A stretch of 64,000 nucleotides of DNA from Sulfurovum sp. (GTDB taxonomy: Bacteria; Campylobacterota; Campylobacteria; Campylobacterales; Sulfurovaceae). Under the pieces are notes generated by a model. It searched no databases. It was not told where the DNA came from and saw only the letters and a program-made list of their open reading frames with translations. This document shows positions 41,372 through 50,686 of this stretch, piece after piece. The position numbers were made by a program, and so were the translations under genes. The DNA is taken from contig JAMORY010000028.1 in the NCBI GenBank assembly GCA_027063305.1, positions 1 to 64,000 on the forward strand, written 5' to 3'. Within the stretch, counting starts at the first letter, position 1, and every line of letters begins with the position of its first letter.

Positions 41372-42546
41372 TCTACAACGTGTCCCACGAACTTGGACAT
41401 ATTATCCAAGATCTTTCCGCCTTTTCTGAACCCGACACCGCATGACTCATAAGCAAAGAAGAGACCGGCTTGGTAGTGTGCACCTTCCTCATCGGTCGGA
41501 AGCTTGGTATAGGCTTGGTAGATCATTTTATGGTTATCGTAGTCGCCTTCGCCGCCTTCGATGGTGTTGCCGTTCTCATCAAGAATACGTACACTCTCTC
41601 CCTCTCTGCCAAATACTGGTTTTGCGACGCACATTTGCCCCTCAAGTGGTCTGTCCGAGGTTTCAAGCAGCAGAGGATGGTTAGGGTAGAGATTCCATAA
41701 TATCTTCAATATCCCTTTACTCTGGAAGAGCAGGGTGTAGGCAGGGTTGAAGATGATCGCTTTTTGGTTCTTGATGATCTGTGTCAAGAGCATAGCAAGA
41801 TCGGACTCTTCAAGGGCGATATCTTCCCATGGAATGAGTTTGAACCAAAGCTCATACTGTTCATCATGATAGAAAATGCCTTCCTCTCCCGAGAATTCTA
41901 CTTCATCAATATAGGCGAATTCCGTTTCATATCCTACCTCGGAAGCGATGTGTTGTAAAAGACGTACGGTGTTCTCCTCTTCGGAGTTACCGCGAATGGA
42001 GGTAAAGAGGAACTTCCACCCCTCATAACGTTCTTCGAATGTGGAGACATCCTCTTGTAGTGTCACAAGACGTTTGAAGTTCTCAAGTAATGCCTCATAG
42101 ACACCATTGAATTGTGCGGACTCTTCCATATGGTTGCGTTTAAGCATGGCCCACTGAACAATGGCAGTTTCAAAGAGCGCGGTAGGTGTATCGGCATTGA
42201 ACTCTAAAAGCTTAATGGGCTTGCCATCAATACCCCCTGCAAGGTCGAAACGTCCATAAAGGTGCCAATGGACATCATTCTCCCAGCTCTCTTTAATTAC
42301 TTCGACAAGATTGAACGGAATGCCGATCTCATGGAAGAGGTTATTCTCGATGACATACTCTCCCGCCTCTATGAACATATCATAAAGTTCGTTTCCCGCT
42401 TCATAGTAAGCTTCCGCCTCTGCTTCTGTGATGGATACAAGTGAATCGGCGATATAGGGGGTTTCATCACGGTCGGTATGCCACTCAAAGCCCAGTGACT
42501 CCAAGTAGTCGGTGGTTAAAGGGGTTATAGGTCTTAATGTTACCAT
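41368..42546 (-). CDS. glutathionylspermidine synthase-family ATP-grasp protein
   Basis: 392-aa protein of the C-terminal synthetase domain family of glutathionylspermidine synthase. Seen: YGRFDLAGG (about 133-141), LLEFNADTPTALFETAIVQW (about 150-169), GREGESVRILDENG and a C-terminal AGLFFAYESCGVGFRKGG. It lacks the amidase domain, so it is a ligase-only member. In this phylum such genes sit beside a UPF0323 lipoprotein gene, as here (2 bp apart, same strand). Substrate unknown. Confidence 0.87.
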   Translation of the reverse strand: MVTLRPITPLTTDYLESLGFEWHTDRDETPYIADSLVSITEAEAEAYYEAGNELYDMFIEAGEYVIENNLFHEIGIPFNLVEVIKESWENDVHWHLYGRFDLAGGIDGKPIKLLEFNADTPTALFETAIVQWAMLKRNHMEESAQFNGVYEALLENFKRLVTLQEDVSTFEERYEGWKFLFTSIRGNSEEENTVRLLQHIASEVGYETEFAYIDEVEFSGEEGIFYHDEQYELWFKLIPWEDIALEESDLAMLLTQIIKNQKAIIFNPAYTLLFQSKGILKILWNLYPNHPLLLETSDRPLEGQMCVAKPVFGREGESVRILDENGNTIEGGEGDYDNHKMIYQAYTKLPTDEEGAHYQAGLFFAYESCGVGFRKGGKILDNMSKFVGHVVD

Positions 42547-42548
42547 TA

Positions 42549-43136
42549 TTAACCACCGAAGAAGCCGCCGCTGCGACTGGAAGTGCTTTTTTTGTTACCG
42601 AAGAAACCACTTCTTTTAGTGGTTGCACTCTTACGAGGCTTATTGAAGCTCTTCATACTTCGTTGATATGTTGAAGGTGATTTATAGTTGGCTTTACGGT
42701 TGTTCTGATAGTTCTGGTTTCCAAAGAGTTTGTTCCCGATCCATGAACCGATCATTGCACCGGCGATACTGGAGAGTAGTACCGACCCTAGTCCCATTCC
42801 CTCAGATGCCTGTGGTGGATTCTCCTGAACGAGAGGGGAGGTACCGTCATCGATCTTTGCCGCTTCTTCCTTGACAAGTTTATCCATCTCCTCTTTTGTC
42901 AGAACACGCTCTGTACCGTTGAGCTCTTTAAGTACGATACGTGTTTCATCCGCTGGGAATTCATCTTTGATCTTATATTTTCCCGGAGCTGTCTCTTCAA
43001 TGATGACAAAAGCTCCTTTTGCCTGTGGTTGTGTCGTCTCTTCTGCGGGTTTTTGTCCACAACCTGTTAAGCCGGTAGCTAGTAGTGTAGCCAGCCCTGT
43101 TGTTGCTGCCATTGAGAGTGTTTTCATATATTTCAT
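42549..43136 (-). CDS. UPF0323-family lipoprotein
   Basis: 195-aa lipoprotein. Signal peptide and lipobox TGLTGC (Cys about 26); a mid domain with KYKIKDEFPADETRIVLKELNGTERVLTKEEMDKLV (as a region, 54-89) typical of the family; a Gly-rich hydrophobic stretch (GLGSVLLSSIAGAMIGSWIGNKLFG, 115-139); and a Ser/Lys/Gly-rich tail ending in FFGG repeats. Co-transcribed with the ATP-grasp gene downstream. GAAGGA lies about 14 nt before the first ATG. Function unknown. Confidence 0.85.
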   Translation of the reverse strand: MKYMKTLSMAATTGLATLLATGLTGCGQKPAEETTQPQAKGAFVIIEETAPGKYKIKDEFPADETRIVLKELNGTERVLTKEEMDKLVKEEAAKIDDGTSPLVQENPPQASEGMGLGSVLLSSIAGAMIGSWIGNKLFGNQNYQNNRKANYKSPSTYQRSMKSFNKPRKSATTKRSGFFGNKKSTSSRSGGFFGG

Positions 43137-43185
43137 GATCTGGATTTTTCCTTCATAAAGAGTTGTATGTTGTGTGAGAATAATA

Positions 43186-43234
43186 GCAAAAAAAAGAAAA
43201 TCTATAAAGCAAGATGGTATGCTTTATAGATTTT
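43186..43234 (-). terminator. ftsZ: strong terminator after ftsZ
   Basis: A perfect 15-bp stem (AAAATCTATAAAGCA / TGCTTTATAGATTTT) with loop AGATGGTA; on the minus strand it is followed by TTTTCTTTTTTTT. Confidence 0.9.
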
Positions 43235-43256
43235 TATAAGTGAGTGTGTATATTGG

Positions 43257-44417
43257 TTAGTCCATCTGTTTTCTAAGGAAAGTAGGGACATCAAGGATAT
43301 CCTCATGCTCTCCATAGTCACCACCTACAGCCATACGTCTTGTCCCACTGATGGTATTAATGGTATTGGTTGCCGGTGTCATCAATGTTTTCTGTGTTTT
43401 TTTTGGTGCAGGTTCTGCAATAGCATTCTTATCTTCGAAACCTGTTGCGATAATGGTGATCTTCACTTCATCGATCGCCATGTTAGGATTGGTTGTTGTT
43501 CCGAAGATAACAGATGCATCCTCATCCGCACTCTCTTCAACGATGCTCATTGCTTCACCGATCTCCATGATCGGATAGTCAGGGTGGATGTCAAAGTGAA
43601 CGAGAACACCCATCGCACCGTCGATACTGATATTATCAAGCAGTGGTGATTCGATCGCTGCTTTTGCCGCATCGTATGCTGCATTGGTACCGGTGCTGTA
43701 ACCTGTACCCATCAGTGCCAATCCTCTATGGCTCATAACGGTCTTCACGTCGGCAAAGTCAAGGTTAATGTCATTCTCTCCGTGAGAGAGGATCACTTTG
43801 GAAATACCGCCGACAGCTTGCGCCAAGATATCGTCAACCATACGGAAGCTCTCTTTGATACCCAAGTTCTTCTCAACGATTGAGAGAAGTTTTTCGTTAG
43901 GAACGACAATAATGGAGTCGCTCTCACGCTTAAGTTCCTCAAGACCCTCTTTTGCAAGCTTGGTTCTTTTTCTTCCTTCGAACTTGAACGGGCTGGTAAC
44001 GATAGAAACGGTAAGCGCACCCACCTCTTTTGCCGCTTGGGCAATGATCGGTGCTGCACCTGTACCTGTACCACCGCCAAGACCGGCAGAGATAAAGACG
44101 ATGTCTGCTCCCTCAAGCATCGCCTTAATATCCTCAAAACTCTCCAGTGCTGCTTCACGACCCTTTTCAGGAACCATTCCTGCACCCAGTCCTCTGGTCG
44201 CATTGATACCCAACTGCATCTTGTATGGTGCAAGTGAGCTCTCAAGTGCTTGTGCGTCGGTATTGGCAACGATCAGGTCGATACTGGTGATCCCCTCCTG
44301 GATCATGTGGTTGATCATATTACCACCACCTCCACCAACACCGATCGCTTTGATCTTTGCGCCGGTCGTGTGGCACTTCGTTTCTACGATATCTATTTCA
44401 AATTCATCCATTTTCAT
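43257..44417 (-). CDS. ftsZ: cell division protein FtsZ
   Basis: 386-aa tubulin-like GTPase that forms the division ring. Motifs: GVGGGGGNMINHMI (N-terminal G loop), GGGTGTGAAPIIAQ (tubulin signature), SPLLDNISIDGAMGVLVHFD (T7-like region) and the C-terminal conserved peptide DILDVPTFLRKQ, which binds FtsA. The first ATG (44417) is only three bases from a GGGGG Shine-Dalgarno; the second (44411, giving MDEFEI) is better spaced and may be the true start. Third gene of ppiD-like-ftsA-ftsZ. Confidence 0.97.
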   Translation of the reverse strand: MKMDEFEIDIVETKCHTTGAKIKAIGVGGGGGNMINHMIQEGITSIDLIVANTDAQALESSLAPYKMQLGINATRGLGAGMVPEKGREAALESFEDIKAMLEGADIVFISAGLGGGTGTGAAPIIAQAAKEVGALTVSIVTSPFKFEGRKRTKLAKEGLEELKRESDSIIVVPNEKLLSIVEKNLGIKESFRMVDDILAQAVGGISKVILSHGENDINLDFADVKTVMSHRGLALMGTGYSTGTNAAYDAAKAAIESPLLDNISIDGAMGVLVHFDIHPDYPIMEIGEAMSIVEESADEDASVIFGTTTNPNMAIDEVKITIIATGFEDKNAIAEPAPKKTQKTLMTPATNTINTISGTRRMAVGGDYGEHEDILDVPTFLRKQMD

Positions 44418-44472
44418 CTTCCCCCTTTTCTGTGATTTATATTAAAGTCTATCTATTTTTCAATACTCTTAC

Positions 44473-45864
44473 TTAAAAGAGTTGTTTCATCCAGTTGCCC
44501 AATTTTTTAATAGGACCGCTCTTCTCGTTCCCGATATCCGGTAATTCATCGAATGTGATCGTTGAAGCTTCATGCTCTTCTCTCTGCTCATCCATTTGTG
44601 TTTCCATAGACGGTTTTTCTGCCGGTACAGAAGTTTGTGGTTCGCTATGGTTTAATTTTAAGTCCCCCAGATCGTCGGTATGTCCCATTTTTGAGTGGAG
44701 CATCTCTTGATTGAAGTTGATCTCATACTGTGTATGTTGACCGGACTTATAAAGTAAGAGACCGACGACGGTTGCAAATGCAGAATCCTTGAGTTCATCA
44801 AAGAGTCCGTTCACCTCTTTAGGCTTGGCGATCCTGACGGGTGTTGCATGGAAGATAGACTGGGCAAGTTCTCTGATGCCTTTAAGCTTCGTCATGCCTC
44901 CGGTAAGGATCAATCCTGCACCGATCTGCTCTTTCAGTGCAGATTTATCAAGTGATTTTGCAAGGATCATGAGAGCCTCTTCCACTCGTGCAAAGATCAC
45001 GGAATGTACGATCTCTAATGAGACACCGTTCTTGTTCTCTTCGTCACCGATAATAGGAAGCTCAATGATCTCATTACTGGTCTCTATCAGATTACCATGA
45101 CGGATCTTGACCTTTTCTGCTACATGAAGTGGCGTATGAAGTGCCATAGACAGGTCATTGGTGATATGGTTGGAGCCAACACCGAGGAAGTCGTTATATC
45201 GGATGGAGTTCCCGACATGGATGACAAGGTTACTTGTCTGTCCGCCAAGGTCGATCACTGCAACACCTAACTCTTTCTCATCCTCATCCATTACGGAGAT
45301 TGCCGAAGCGTAACCGCTAAGAACGATACCTTCGATCTCGACACCTGCTGAGCGCACCGCTTTTTTAAGGTTGGAAAGGTTCGACTTCTGTGTCATGATG
45401 ATATTGACATCTACCTCCATACGGCTGGCATTCATACCATACGGATCTTCGATAAAGTCTTGATCGTCTACTCTGAAATTATAGGGAAGGACATGGATTA
45501 CTTCGTACTCGTTTGGAACATTGGCATTATAGAGCGCTGTCTGCATCACACGGTTGATCTCTTTGATCGAGATGTCTTTATGCGGGATATTGACGATCCC
45601 CGTGGAGTTAAGGCTCTTTGCATATGCGTTTGAGATGGAAACGGTTGCCGATGTCAGGTTGCTTCCTGCGATACGTTTTGCATCGTTCAATGCTTTTTTG
45701 ATCGACTTGGAAGCAAGTTCAATATTGGTGATGGCACCTTTTTTGATCCCTTGGGACTTTGCAATCCCATGTCCTAGAACCTGTACATGATCCCCCTCAA
45801 TTTCAGCTATGATTGCACATATTTTGGTAGAACCGATATCGATAGCTAAAATTGTATTGCTCAC
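44473..45864 (-). CDS. ftsA: cell division protein FtsA
   Basis: 463-aa actin-fold protein tethering FtsZ to the membrane. ILAIDIGSTKICAI (phosphate 1), the 1C domain (ISNAYAKSLNSTGIVNIPHKDISIKEINRVMQ as a region), VAVIDLGGQTSNLVIHV (phosphate 2) and LILTGGMTKLKGI (adenosine site) are seen. A long acidic/Gln/Ser linker (about 395-445) leads to the amphipathic membrane helix LGNWMKQLF at the very end. It starts at GTG overlapping the upstream stop (GTGA). Confidence 0.96.
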   Translation of the reverse strand: MSNTILAIDIGSTKICAIIAEIEGDHVQVLGHGIAKSQGIKKGAITNIELASKSIKKALNDAKRIAGSNLTSATVSISNAYAKSLNSTGIVNIPHKDISIKEINRVMQTALYNANVPNEYEVIHVLPYNFRVDDQDFIEDPYGMNASRMEVDVNIIMTQKSNLSNLKKAVRSAGVEIEGIVLSGYASAISVMDEDEKELGVAVIDLGGQTSNLVIHVGNSIRYNDFLGVGSNHITNDLSMALHTPLHVAEKVKIRHGNLIETSNEIIELPIIGDEENKNGVSLEIVHSVIFARVEEALMILAKSLDKSALKEQIGAGLILTGGMTKLKGIRELAQSIFHATPVRIAKPKEVNGLFDELKDSAFATVVGLLLYKSGQHTQYEINFNQEMLHSKMGHTDDLGDLKLNHSEPQTSVPAEKPSMETQMDEQREEHEASTITFDELPDIGNEKSGPIKKLGNWMKQLF

Positions 45865-47339
45865 TTTGTGAGTCCTCCCATATAGACTTCAGTAGGGTAC
45901 TTTGTATCTAATACTTTAATGAAATTAGACTCAAAGATACGTGTCTTTGTTGTATTGACTGTTTGTTTTACCAATTGTGTTTGATTTTCATCCGTTGGTA
46001 GTATGCTTTGTTGGGTAATCGTATAAACGATAACTTTATTCGCCACAGTAATCATACCTTTTTCTTCTAAAGATGTAAAGAGTTTTTGAATAAATTGTAA
46101 ACTTTCTTGTTGATTTAGCCCTTCAAGGTTGTCAAAATGATCAAGACTAAGTGGGCCTGCAGTCGGTGCATCGCTCTTTTCGATCTTCTTGAGTGTTGAC
46201 TCGGCAAGTGCATTGAGTGCATCCTTTTTAGCCTGAGCGAGGTAAGCGACCGTTACAAGTGGTTTTGCCTCTTCGAACGACATGATCTGCGGCTGGATGA
46301 TCGCTTCGATCTTTACGGTTGCATATCGGTCATTGACTGCTTTTGGTTTGAGGATAGCACCGGTATCCTTTGTTTGGATCTCTTGCCAAAGTTCCGGAGA
46401 GAGCTTAGGATCATGAAGTGCAATGGTAACGACCTCGTTACTTTCACGTTTCCCTTTTTTGTAGGCGATATAGGCTTTTTGTGCACGTTTCTTTGCTTTT
46501 TTAAGTTTAAGATCCTTGATCACTTCCGGTTTTGCCTCTTCAAATGAAAGCTGTTTCCCGTCATCCGCCGTATAATTAAAGCTGTTTGTCTCATAGTATG
46601 CCTGAACGTCTGCATCGGAAACATTGATGTCGTCGCTTTGTGTCCATACGATCGCGATCTTGTATTTTAACGGTGTCTTGAACATTTCTTTATGTACTTC
46701 CCAGTATGCTTTGAGCTTTGTATCGTCCAGAGTGACATTGACATCTTCGGGTGTAAGAACGCGGTATTTTACCGTATCGGCGATATTGAGTGCGGATGCG
46801 ATACTCTCTTCTTCCAACGGTAGGCTCTCCACACGTAGAAGAGCCAGTAGCTTGGTGATCCTTAGCTCCTCTCTGAGTGTCTCTTCGAAGGCTTTGGCCG
46901 TAAGACGTTGGGACTGTAGATACATCTTGTAGATGTTCTTGTCAAATACGCCCTCTTTGTTTTGGAAACCTTTGATGGATTCAAGGGTCTGTGCCAACTC
47001 TTCATCGGAGACGATAATTCCTATATCATCGGCATAGTTCAGAATCTTTGCCTGTGTCTCAAGCGTCGCGAACGCCTGCTGGATCAGTCCAAGCTCTTTT
47101 GCCTTTTGCTCATCGAAGTTCCCTTTGAACATTTGATTGTAGCGGTTATAGAGGTTACTGTATGCCATATTGAGCTTGGATTGTTTGATCTCGATATGTC
47201 CGACCTTCGCAACACTTCCCGCTTTTGCACCGAAGTCGTAGCTTCCCCAGCCGACGAATCCTGCACCGATGAACGCGATGGTTGCGACCCAGATGGTCCA
47301 TACGAGGTATTTATTGTGTTTTTGCATCCAACTTATCAT
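45861..47339 (-). CDS. PpiD/SurA-like membrane-anchored chaperone
   Basis: 492-aa protein with one N-terminal transmembrane helix (about 13-32, YLVWTIWVATIAFIGAGFVG) and a long periplasmic part. A SurA-N-like chaperone region (about 40-210: QSKLNMAYSNLYNRY, ALNIADTVKYRVL) and PPIC-like segments follow. A typical parvulin active site is not evident, so it may be a chaperone only. The ATG at 47339 is chosen because it places the basic end (MISWMQKHNK) before the helix; an upstream extension would enter the divergent promoter. It heads the ftsA-ftsZ operon. Confidence 0.82.
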   Translation of the reverse strand: MISWMQKHNKYLVWTIWVATIAFIGAGFVGWGSYDFGAKAGSVAKVGHIEIKQSKLNMAYSNLYNRYNQMFKGNFDEQKAKELGLIQQAFATLETQAKILNYADDIGIIVSDEELAQTLESIKGFQNKEGVFDKNIYKMYLQSQRLTAKAFEETLREELRITKLLALLRVESLPLEEESIASALNIADTVKYRVLTPEDVNVTLDDTKLKAYWEVHKEMFKTPLKYKIAIVWTQSDDINVSDADVQAYYETNSFNYTADDGKQLSFEEAKPEVIKDLKLKKAKKRAQKAYIAYKKGKRESNEVVTIALHDPKLSPELWQEIQTKDTGAILKPKAVNDRYATVKIEAIIQPQIMSFEEAKPLVTVAYLAQAKKDALNALAESTLKKIEKSDAPTAGPLSLDHFDNLEGLNQQESLQFIQKLFTSLEEKGMITVANKVIVYTITQQSILPTDENQTQLVKQTVNTTKTRIFESNFIKVLDTKYPTEVYMGGLTK

Positions 47340-47370
47340 AACTTTTATCTGCCTTCTATGGTAAAATTTG

Positions 47371-47376
47371 TATAAT
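47371..47376 (+). promoter_or_regulatory. bioA: -10 box for bioA
   Basis: TATAAT in TTTGTATAATATTT, about 48 bp before the bioA start, inside the 84-bp divergent gap with the ppiD-like gene. Confidence 0.5.
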
Positions 47377-47423
47377 ATTTTAGTCAACTTGTGGTTAATA
47401 CCAATTGAATAAAGGAAGAATGT

Positions 47424-48737
47424 TTGAGAGAGAATCAGAACAGTGTGATGATGCAACGGGATCTCGATGTGATCTGGCACCCCTGTACACAGATGAAAGA
47501 CCATGAAACGCTTCCTCTGATACCGATCAAATCGGGTAAGGGTATTTACCTATATGATTTTGAAGGTAAAAGTTATATTGATGCGATCAGCTCATGGTGG
47601 GTTAACCTTTTTGGACATGCAAACCCCCACATTAATGTCCGTATCAAGACCCAGCTTGATACATTGGAACATGTACTTCTTGCAGGATTTACCCATGAGC
47701 CGGCTGTTACACTGGCGCATGCATTGGTAGATATTACTCCTGATGCATTAAAGAAGGTATTCTATGTAGACAACGGTTCAAGTGCTGTGGAAGCGGCTTT
47801 AAAGATGAGCTATCACTATCATCGTAATCTCGGAAGAGAGAAATCACTTTTTCTATCATTGACGAACTCTTATCATGGTGAGACGATCGGTGCACTTTCG
47901 GTAGGGGATGTATCGCTCTATAAAGAGACGTATGCGCCATTGCTTATTGCGAACAAGCAAGTTCCCGTGCCTGTAGACCAGAGCATGAAAGCAGCGGAAG
48001 AGGCGATCGTACACCTTGAATCAATGTTGAGATCCAAAGGCGAGAAGATCGCTGCTTTGATCGTAGAGCCATTGGTGCAGGGTGCAGGGGGCATGCATAT
48101 GTATCACCCTTACTATCTTAAAGAAGCAAGACGTTTAACCCGTCAATATGATGTTCACCTGATCGCTGATGAGATCATGACCGGGTTTGGACGGACCGGA
48201 GAGATGTTCGCGTGTGACCATGCCGATATTTCACCGGATTTCATGACACTCTCTAAAGGGTTGACGGGTGGCTATCTCTCTTTATCTGTCGTAATGACGA
48301 CCGACAAGGTCTATGAAGCGTTCTATTGTGATTATAATGACTATAAAGCGTTCTTGCACTCACACAGTTATACGGGAAATCCGCTTGCTTGTACGGCGGC
48401 ACTGGCTACGCTTGAGATATTCAAAGAGAATGATGTAATAGAGAAAAATAGACAAAAATCCGCCTATATCGCAAAAAAGCTAAAGCGTTTTATGTCACTT
48501 GAAAATGTCAAAGAGGTACGTCAGCAAGGGATGATCGCAGCAGTCGAACTCAAAGGGTATACACCGCAAGAGCGTATAGGTTTGGCAGTATATCAATATG
48601 GGCTTGCAAACGGTGTGTTATTGCGTCCGCTAGGACATATAATCTACTTTATGCCTCCGTATGTGATAACGGAGGAGGAGATCGATACGATGATGGATGT
48701 CGCTTATGACGGTATTGCATCCCTTCTTAAGCATTAG
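47424..48737 (+). CDS. bioA: adenosylmethionine-8-amino-7-oxononanoate aminotransferase
   Basis: 437-aa class-III PLP aminotransferase of biotin synthesis (KAPA to DAPA with SAM as amino donor). Motifs: IWHPCTQMKDH, SSWWVNLFGHANP, VFYVDNGSSAVEAALKM, LIADEIMTGFGRTG and the PLP lysine in LSKGLTGGYL. The preferred start is TTG at 47424 (AAGGA about 8 nt upstream); ATG ATG at 47448 is an alternative. The ATG at 47420 is out of frame. It ends in a hairpin shared with the convergent gene. Confidence 0.94.
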   Translation: MRENQNSVMMQRDLDVIWHPCTQMKDHETLPLIPIKSGKGIYLYDFEGKSYIDAISSWWVNLFGHANPHINVRIKTQLDTLEHVLLAGFTHEPAVTLAHALVDITPDALKKVFYVDNGSSAVEAALKMSYHYHRNLGREKSLFLSLTNSYHGETIGALSVGDVSLYKETYAPLLIANKQVPVPVDQSMKAAEEAIVHLESMLRSKGEKIAALIVEPLVQGAGGMHMYHPYYLKEARRLTRQYDVHLIADEIMTGFGRTGEMFACDHADISPDFMTLSKGLTGGYLSLSVVMTTDKVYEAFYCDYNDYKAFLHSHSYTGNPLACTAALATLEIFKENDVIEKNRQKSAYIAKKLKRFMSLENVKEVRQQGMIAAVELKGYTPQERIGLAVYQYGLANGVLLRPLGHIIYFMPPYVITEEEIDTMMDVAYDGIASLLKH

Positions 48738-48756
48738 AAAAGCAGTTACTTTCTAA
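48734..48756. terminator. hairpin between bioA and the Sel1 gene
   Basis: TTAGAAA - 9-nt loop - TTTCTAA; both stop codons lie inside the stem. Confidence 0.5.
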
Positions 48757-49969
48757 AGAGTCTACCAAGCAATCCCCGGTTCTTCCGGTGAAGTCGTTCA
48801 TAGTGCGGGATCGCTCTTTGAATTCCCAAGGACATCGCTTCTTTATAAAGTCTTTCTGCCTCTTTCAGGTCTTTTTCCGTACTGATACCGTACTCATAGA
48901 GCTGGGCAAGGTCACAGATCGCCTCAGGATAGGATGACTCTACCGCCAGTGAATAGAAATGTTTAAAGGCAGCGTCGGTATTTTTTTGTAGGATATCCCC
49001 TTTAAAAAGAGCACGCGCAAGCATGAACTGGGCAAAAAGAGAGTGTGTTGCACCACTAATAAGAAGAAGCTGTACCGCTTCGGCGATCTTTCCTTCTTTG
49101 GTACGTTTTTGAATATATACCATCATCTCTTCGATCTCAGACTCACTGTAGCCGAGTTTTCTGATCTTTAAAAGCCATGCTTTTGCGGAAGGATAGAGCT
49201 TAGAAGTAGGCTCTATTGGAGGATATTGCTCCTTAAGATCCTCATATTTTTGGTCAATATAGGTGATCGCTTCATATTCCGAGGCACTCTCCGGTCTTTC
49301 GTTTCTATTTTGCTTAGGAGCAGTATCGGTAGGGTCAACTTCCGGCACGACCTGTTTTACGGGAGGAAGATCATTGTGCGTATCATTCTCTTTGACGGTA
49401 GAGAGATCCTGAACTGGAGGCAACTCCTGAAAGAACGAATCGTCCTTATCAATGACTTCTGTATAATCATACCGTGTAGGTTCCTGTTGTTCAAAGAAAT
49501 CATCTTTCTCTAGCTGTGTGTGGCTGATATTGATATTCTCTTTTAGAATATCGTCCCCCTTGAGATTAAGGAGAGTATCGAAGTCGATCTCCTCTTTTTG
49601 CGGGAAGGATTCACTTTTTTGCTCTTTGAAGGTGTTCAGATCGAGGATCTCCTCGACCTTTTCCTCTTTTTCCTCTTCCGGAACGATAAAAAGGTCGAAC
49701 TCTTCAATGATCGCTTCTTCCTCTTCTTGGGTTAGAATATCATCTTGAACGGTTCGCTGGATCACCTCCTCGGGTGCATTCTCAATATAGTCACTGATAA
49801 GTGCTTGTGTTTGTGCATAGTTCTCTTGACGAAGCCCCTTGAGTATCTCTTGGATATTCTCATCACTTTTAAGAGGTGCGAGTTTCAGTGTTTGAAGCTG
49901 AATGGTCTCCATATCACCGATAGAGATGGCCAAATTGATGATCTGTAAACGTTTTTTGGTCTGATTCAT
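48746..49969 (-). CDS. Sel1-repeat protein with long acidic region
   Basis: 407-aa protein without signal peptide. The N-terminal helical part (1-75) is followed by a very acidic, low-complexity stretch (about 80-220, rich in Glu/Asp/Gln) and a C-terminal run of Sel1/TPR-like repeats (about 300-390: LFAQFMLARALFKGD, YPEAICDLAQLYEYG, LKEAERLYKEAMSLG). It probably acts as a scaffold. The C-terminus is basic (RKNRGLLGRLFRK). Function unknown. Confidence 0.75.
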   Translation of the reverse strand: MNQTKKRLQIINLAISIGDMETIQLQTLKLAPLKSDENIQEILKGLRQENYAQTQALISDYIENAPEEVIQRTVQDDILTQEEEEAIIEEFDLFIVPEEEKEEKVEEILDLNTFKEQKSESFPQKEEIDFDTLLNLKGDDILKENINISHTQLEKDDFFEQQEPTRYDYTEVIDKDDSFFQELPPVQDLSTVKENDTHNDLPPVKQVVPEVDPTDTAPKQNRNERPESASEYEAITYIDQKYEDLKEQYPPIEPTSKLYPSAKAWLLKIRKLGYSESEIEEMMVYIQKRTKEGKIAEAVQLLLISGATHSLFAQFMLARALFKGDILQKNTDAAFKHFYSLAVESSYPEAICDLAQLYEYGISTEKDLKEAERLYKEAMSLGIQRAIPHYERLHRKNRGLLGRLFRK

Positions 49970-50021
49970 ATCTTCTTCCTGCGTTCTTATAGCCTATTAG
50001 TATAGCAAAACTATGCTTGTG

Positions 50022-50594
50022 TTAGAGGTTTGCGCTTAAAGCAAGAAGACGGCATGAGTTCTCCAATACGGCGATCTTTTTTGCCATTTCGGTAATGTCC
50101 CTGTCGTAGGCGATCAGACCAAAGCCCTTGATAAGTAGAAGGTGGCTTTCATGTTGCTGGAAAAAGCGTGATATCTCATAAGGTGCACGTTCGATCCAGT
50201 CATCGAAATGATGAGGATCATAGATGACTACCTCTCCTAGAACACGCATACCGTAGTAGTCTTGTGGTGAAACCTTTCCATGTTTCAACGAGTATGCCGT
50301 CGCATAAGGGGGCATGGTGTAACAGACATATTTGGCATTGGGAATATTTTCATAGATATGCTCATGGATATGGACATCCCCTGTGGCCAGACTCCACCGG
50401 TAGTCACGCTTTTGACAATCCAGCCGTACCAGTGAACTTTCGGTCACTTCGTTAAGGATCGTATCTTTGGAGTTGATGATAAATCCGTTATTACTGATAC
50501 GTGCGGAGATAGAACCGTGATAGACACCGAAAAAGTTCTTTTCGAAGAGAGAGTGTGAGATGTGTTGAATATCTTCTATTAGATGTTTATCCAT
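50022..50594 (-). CDS. class II aldolase/adducin-fold protein, metal site altered
   Basis: 190-aa protein with the class II aldolase/adducin layout: GNxS-like HGSISARISNNGFIINSKD (about 26-44), LVRLDCQ, GDVHIHEHIYENIPNAKYV and PPYATAYS. In active members the strand before PPYATA carries the zinc pair HxH (VHTHPPYATA); here it is CYTMPPYATA (about 91-100), so both His are replaced. A later LIKGFGLIAYDRDITEM region is kept. It may be a non-catalytic relative or use other ligands (HIHEH at about 76-80). No sugar pathway genes adjoin. Confidence 0.72.
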   Translation of the reverse strand: MDKHLIEDIQHISHSLFEKNFFGVYHGSISARISNNGFIINSKDTILNEVTESSLVRLDCQKRDYRWSLATGDVHIHEHIYENIPNAKYVCYTMPPYATAYSLKHGKVSPQDYYGMRVLGEVVIYDPHHFDDWIERAPYEISRFFQQHESHLLLIKGFGLIAYDRDITEMAKKIAVLENSCRLLALSANL

Positions 50595-50640
50595 AGTGTA
50601 CGAAACCTTTGTTAGGATTATTTGGGTATTATAACGGGTA

Positions 50641-50668
50641 AATTAAGAATTAAGAATTAAAAATTAAA
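50641..50668. repeat. four-unit heptad repeat before rsmH
   Basis: AATTAAG twice then AATTAAA twice, ending 19 bp before the rsmH GTG. As in the heptad-hairpin elements there are four units, but the sequence differs and no hairpin follows. Confidence 0.55.
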
Positions 50669-50686
50669 AACAAAAGAGGGAAAATC

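Noticed and set aside
43212-43226. GGTATGC in the ftsZ terminator as a fourth heptad-hairpin element
   Set aside because: It lacks the heptads and is explained by the terminator loop and stem; the match is seven bases only.
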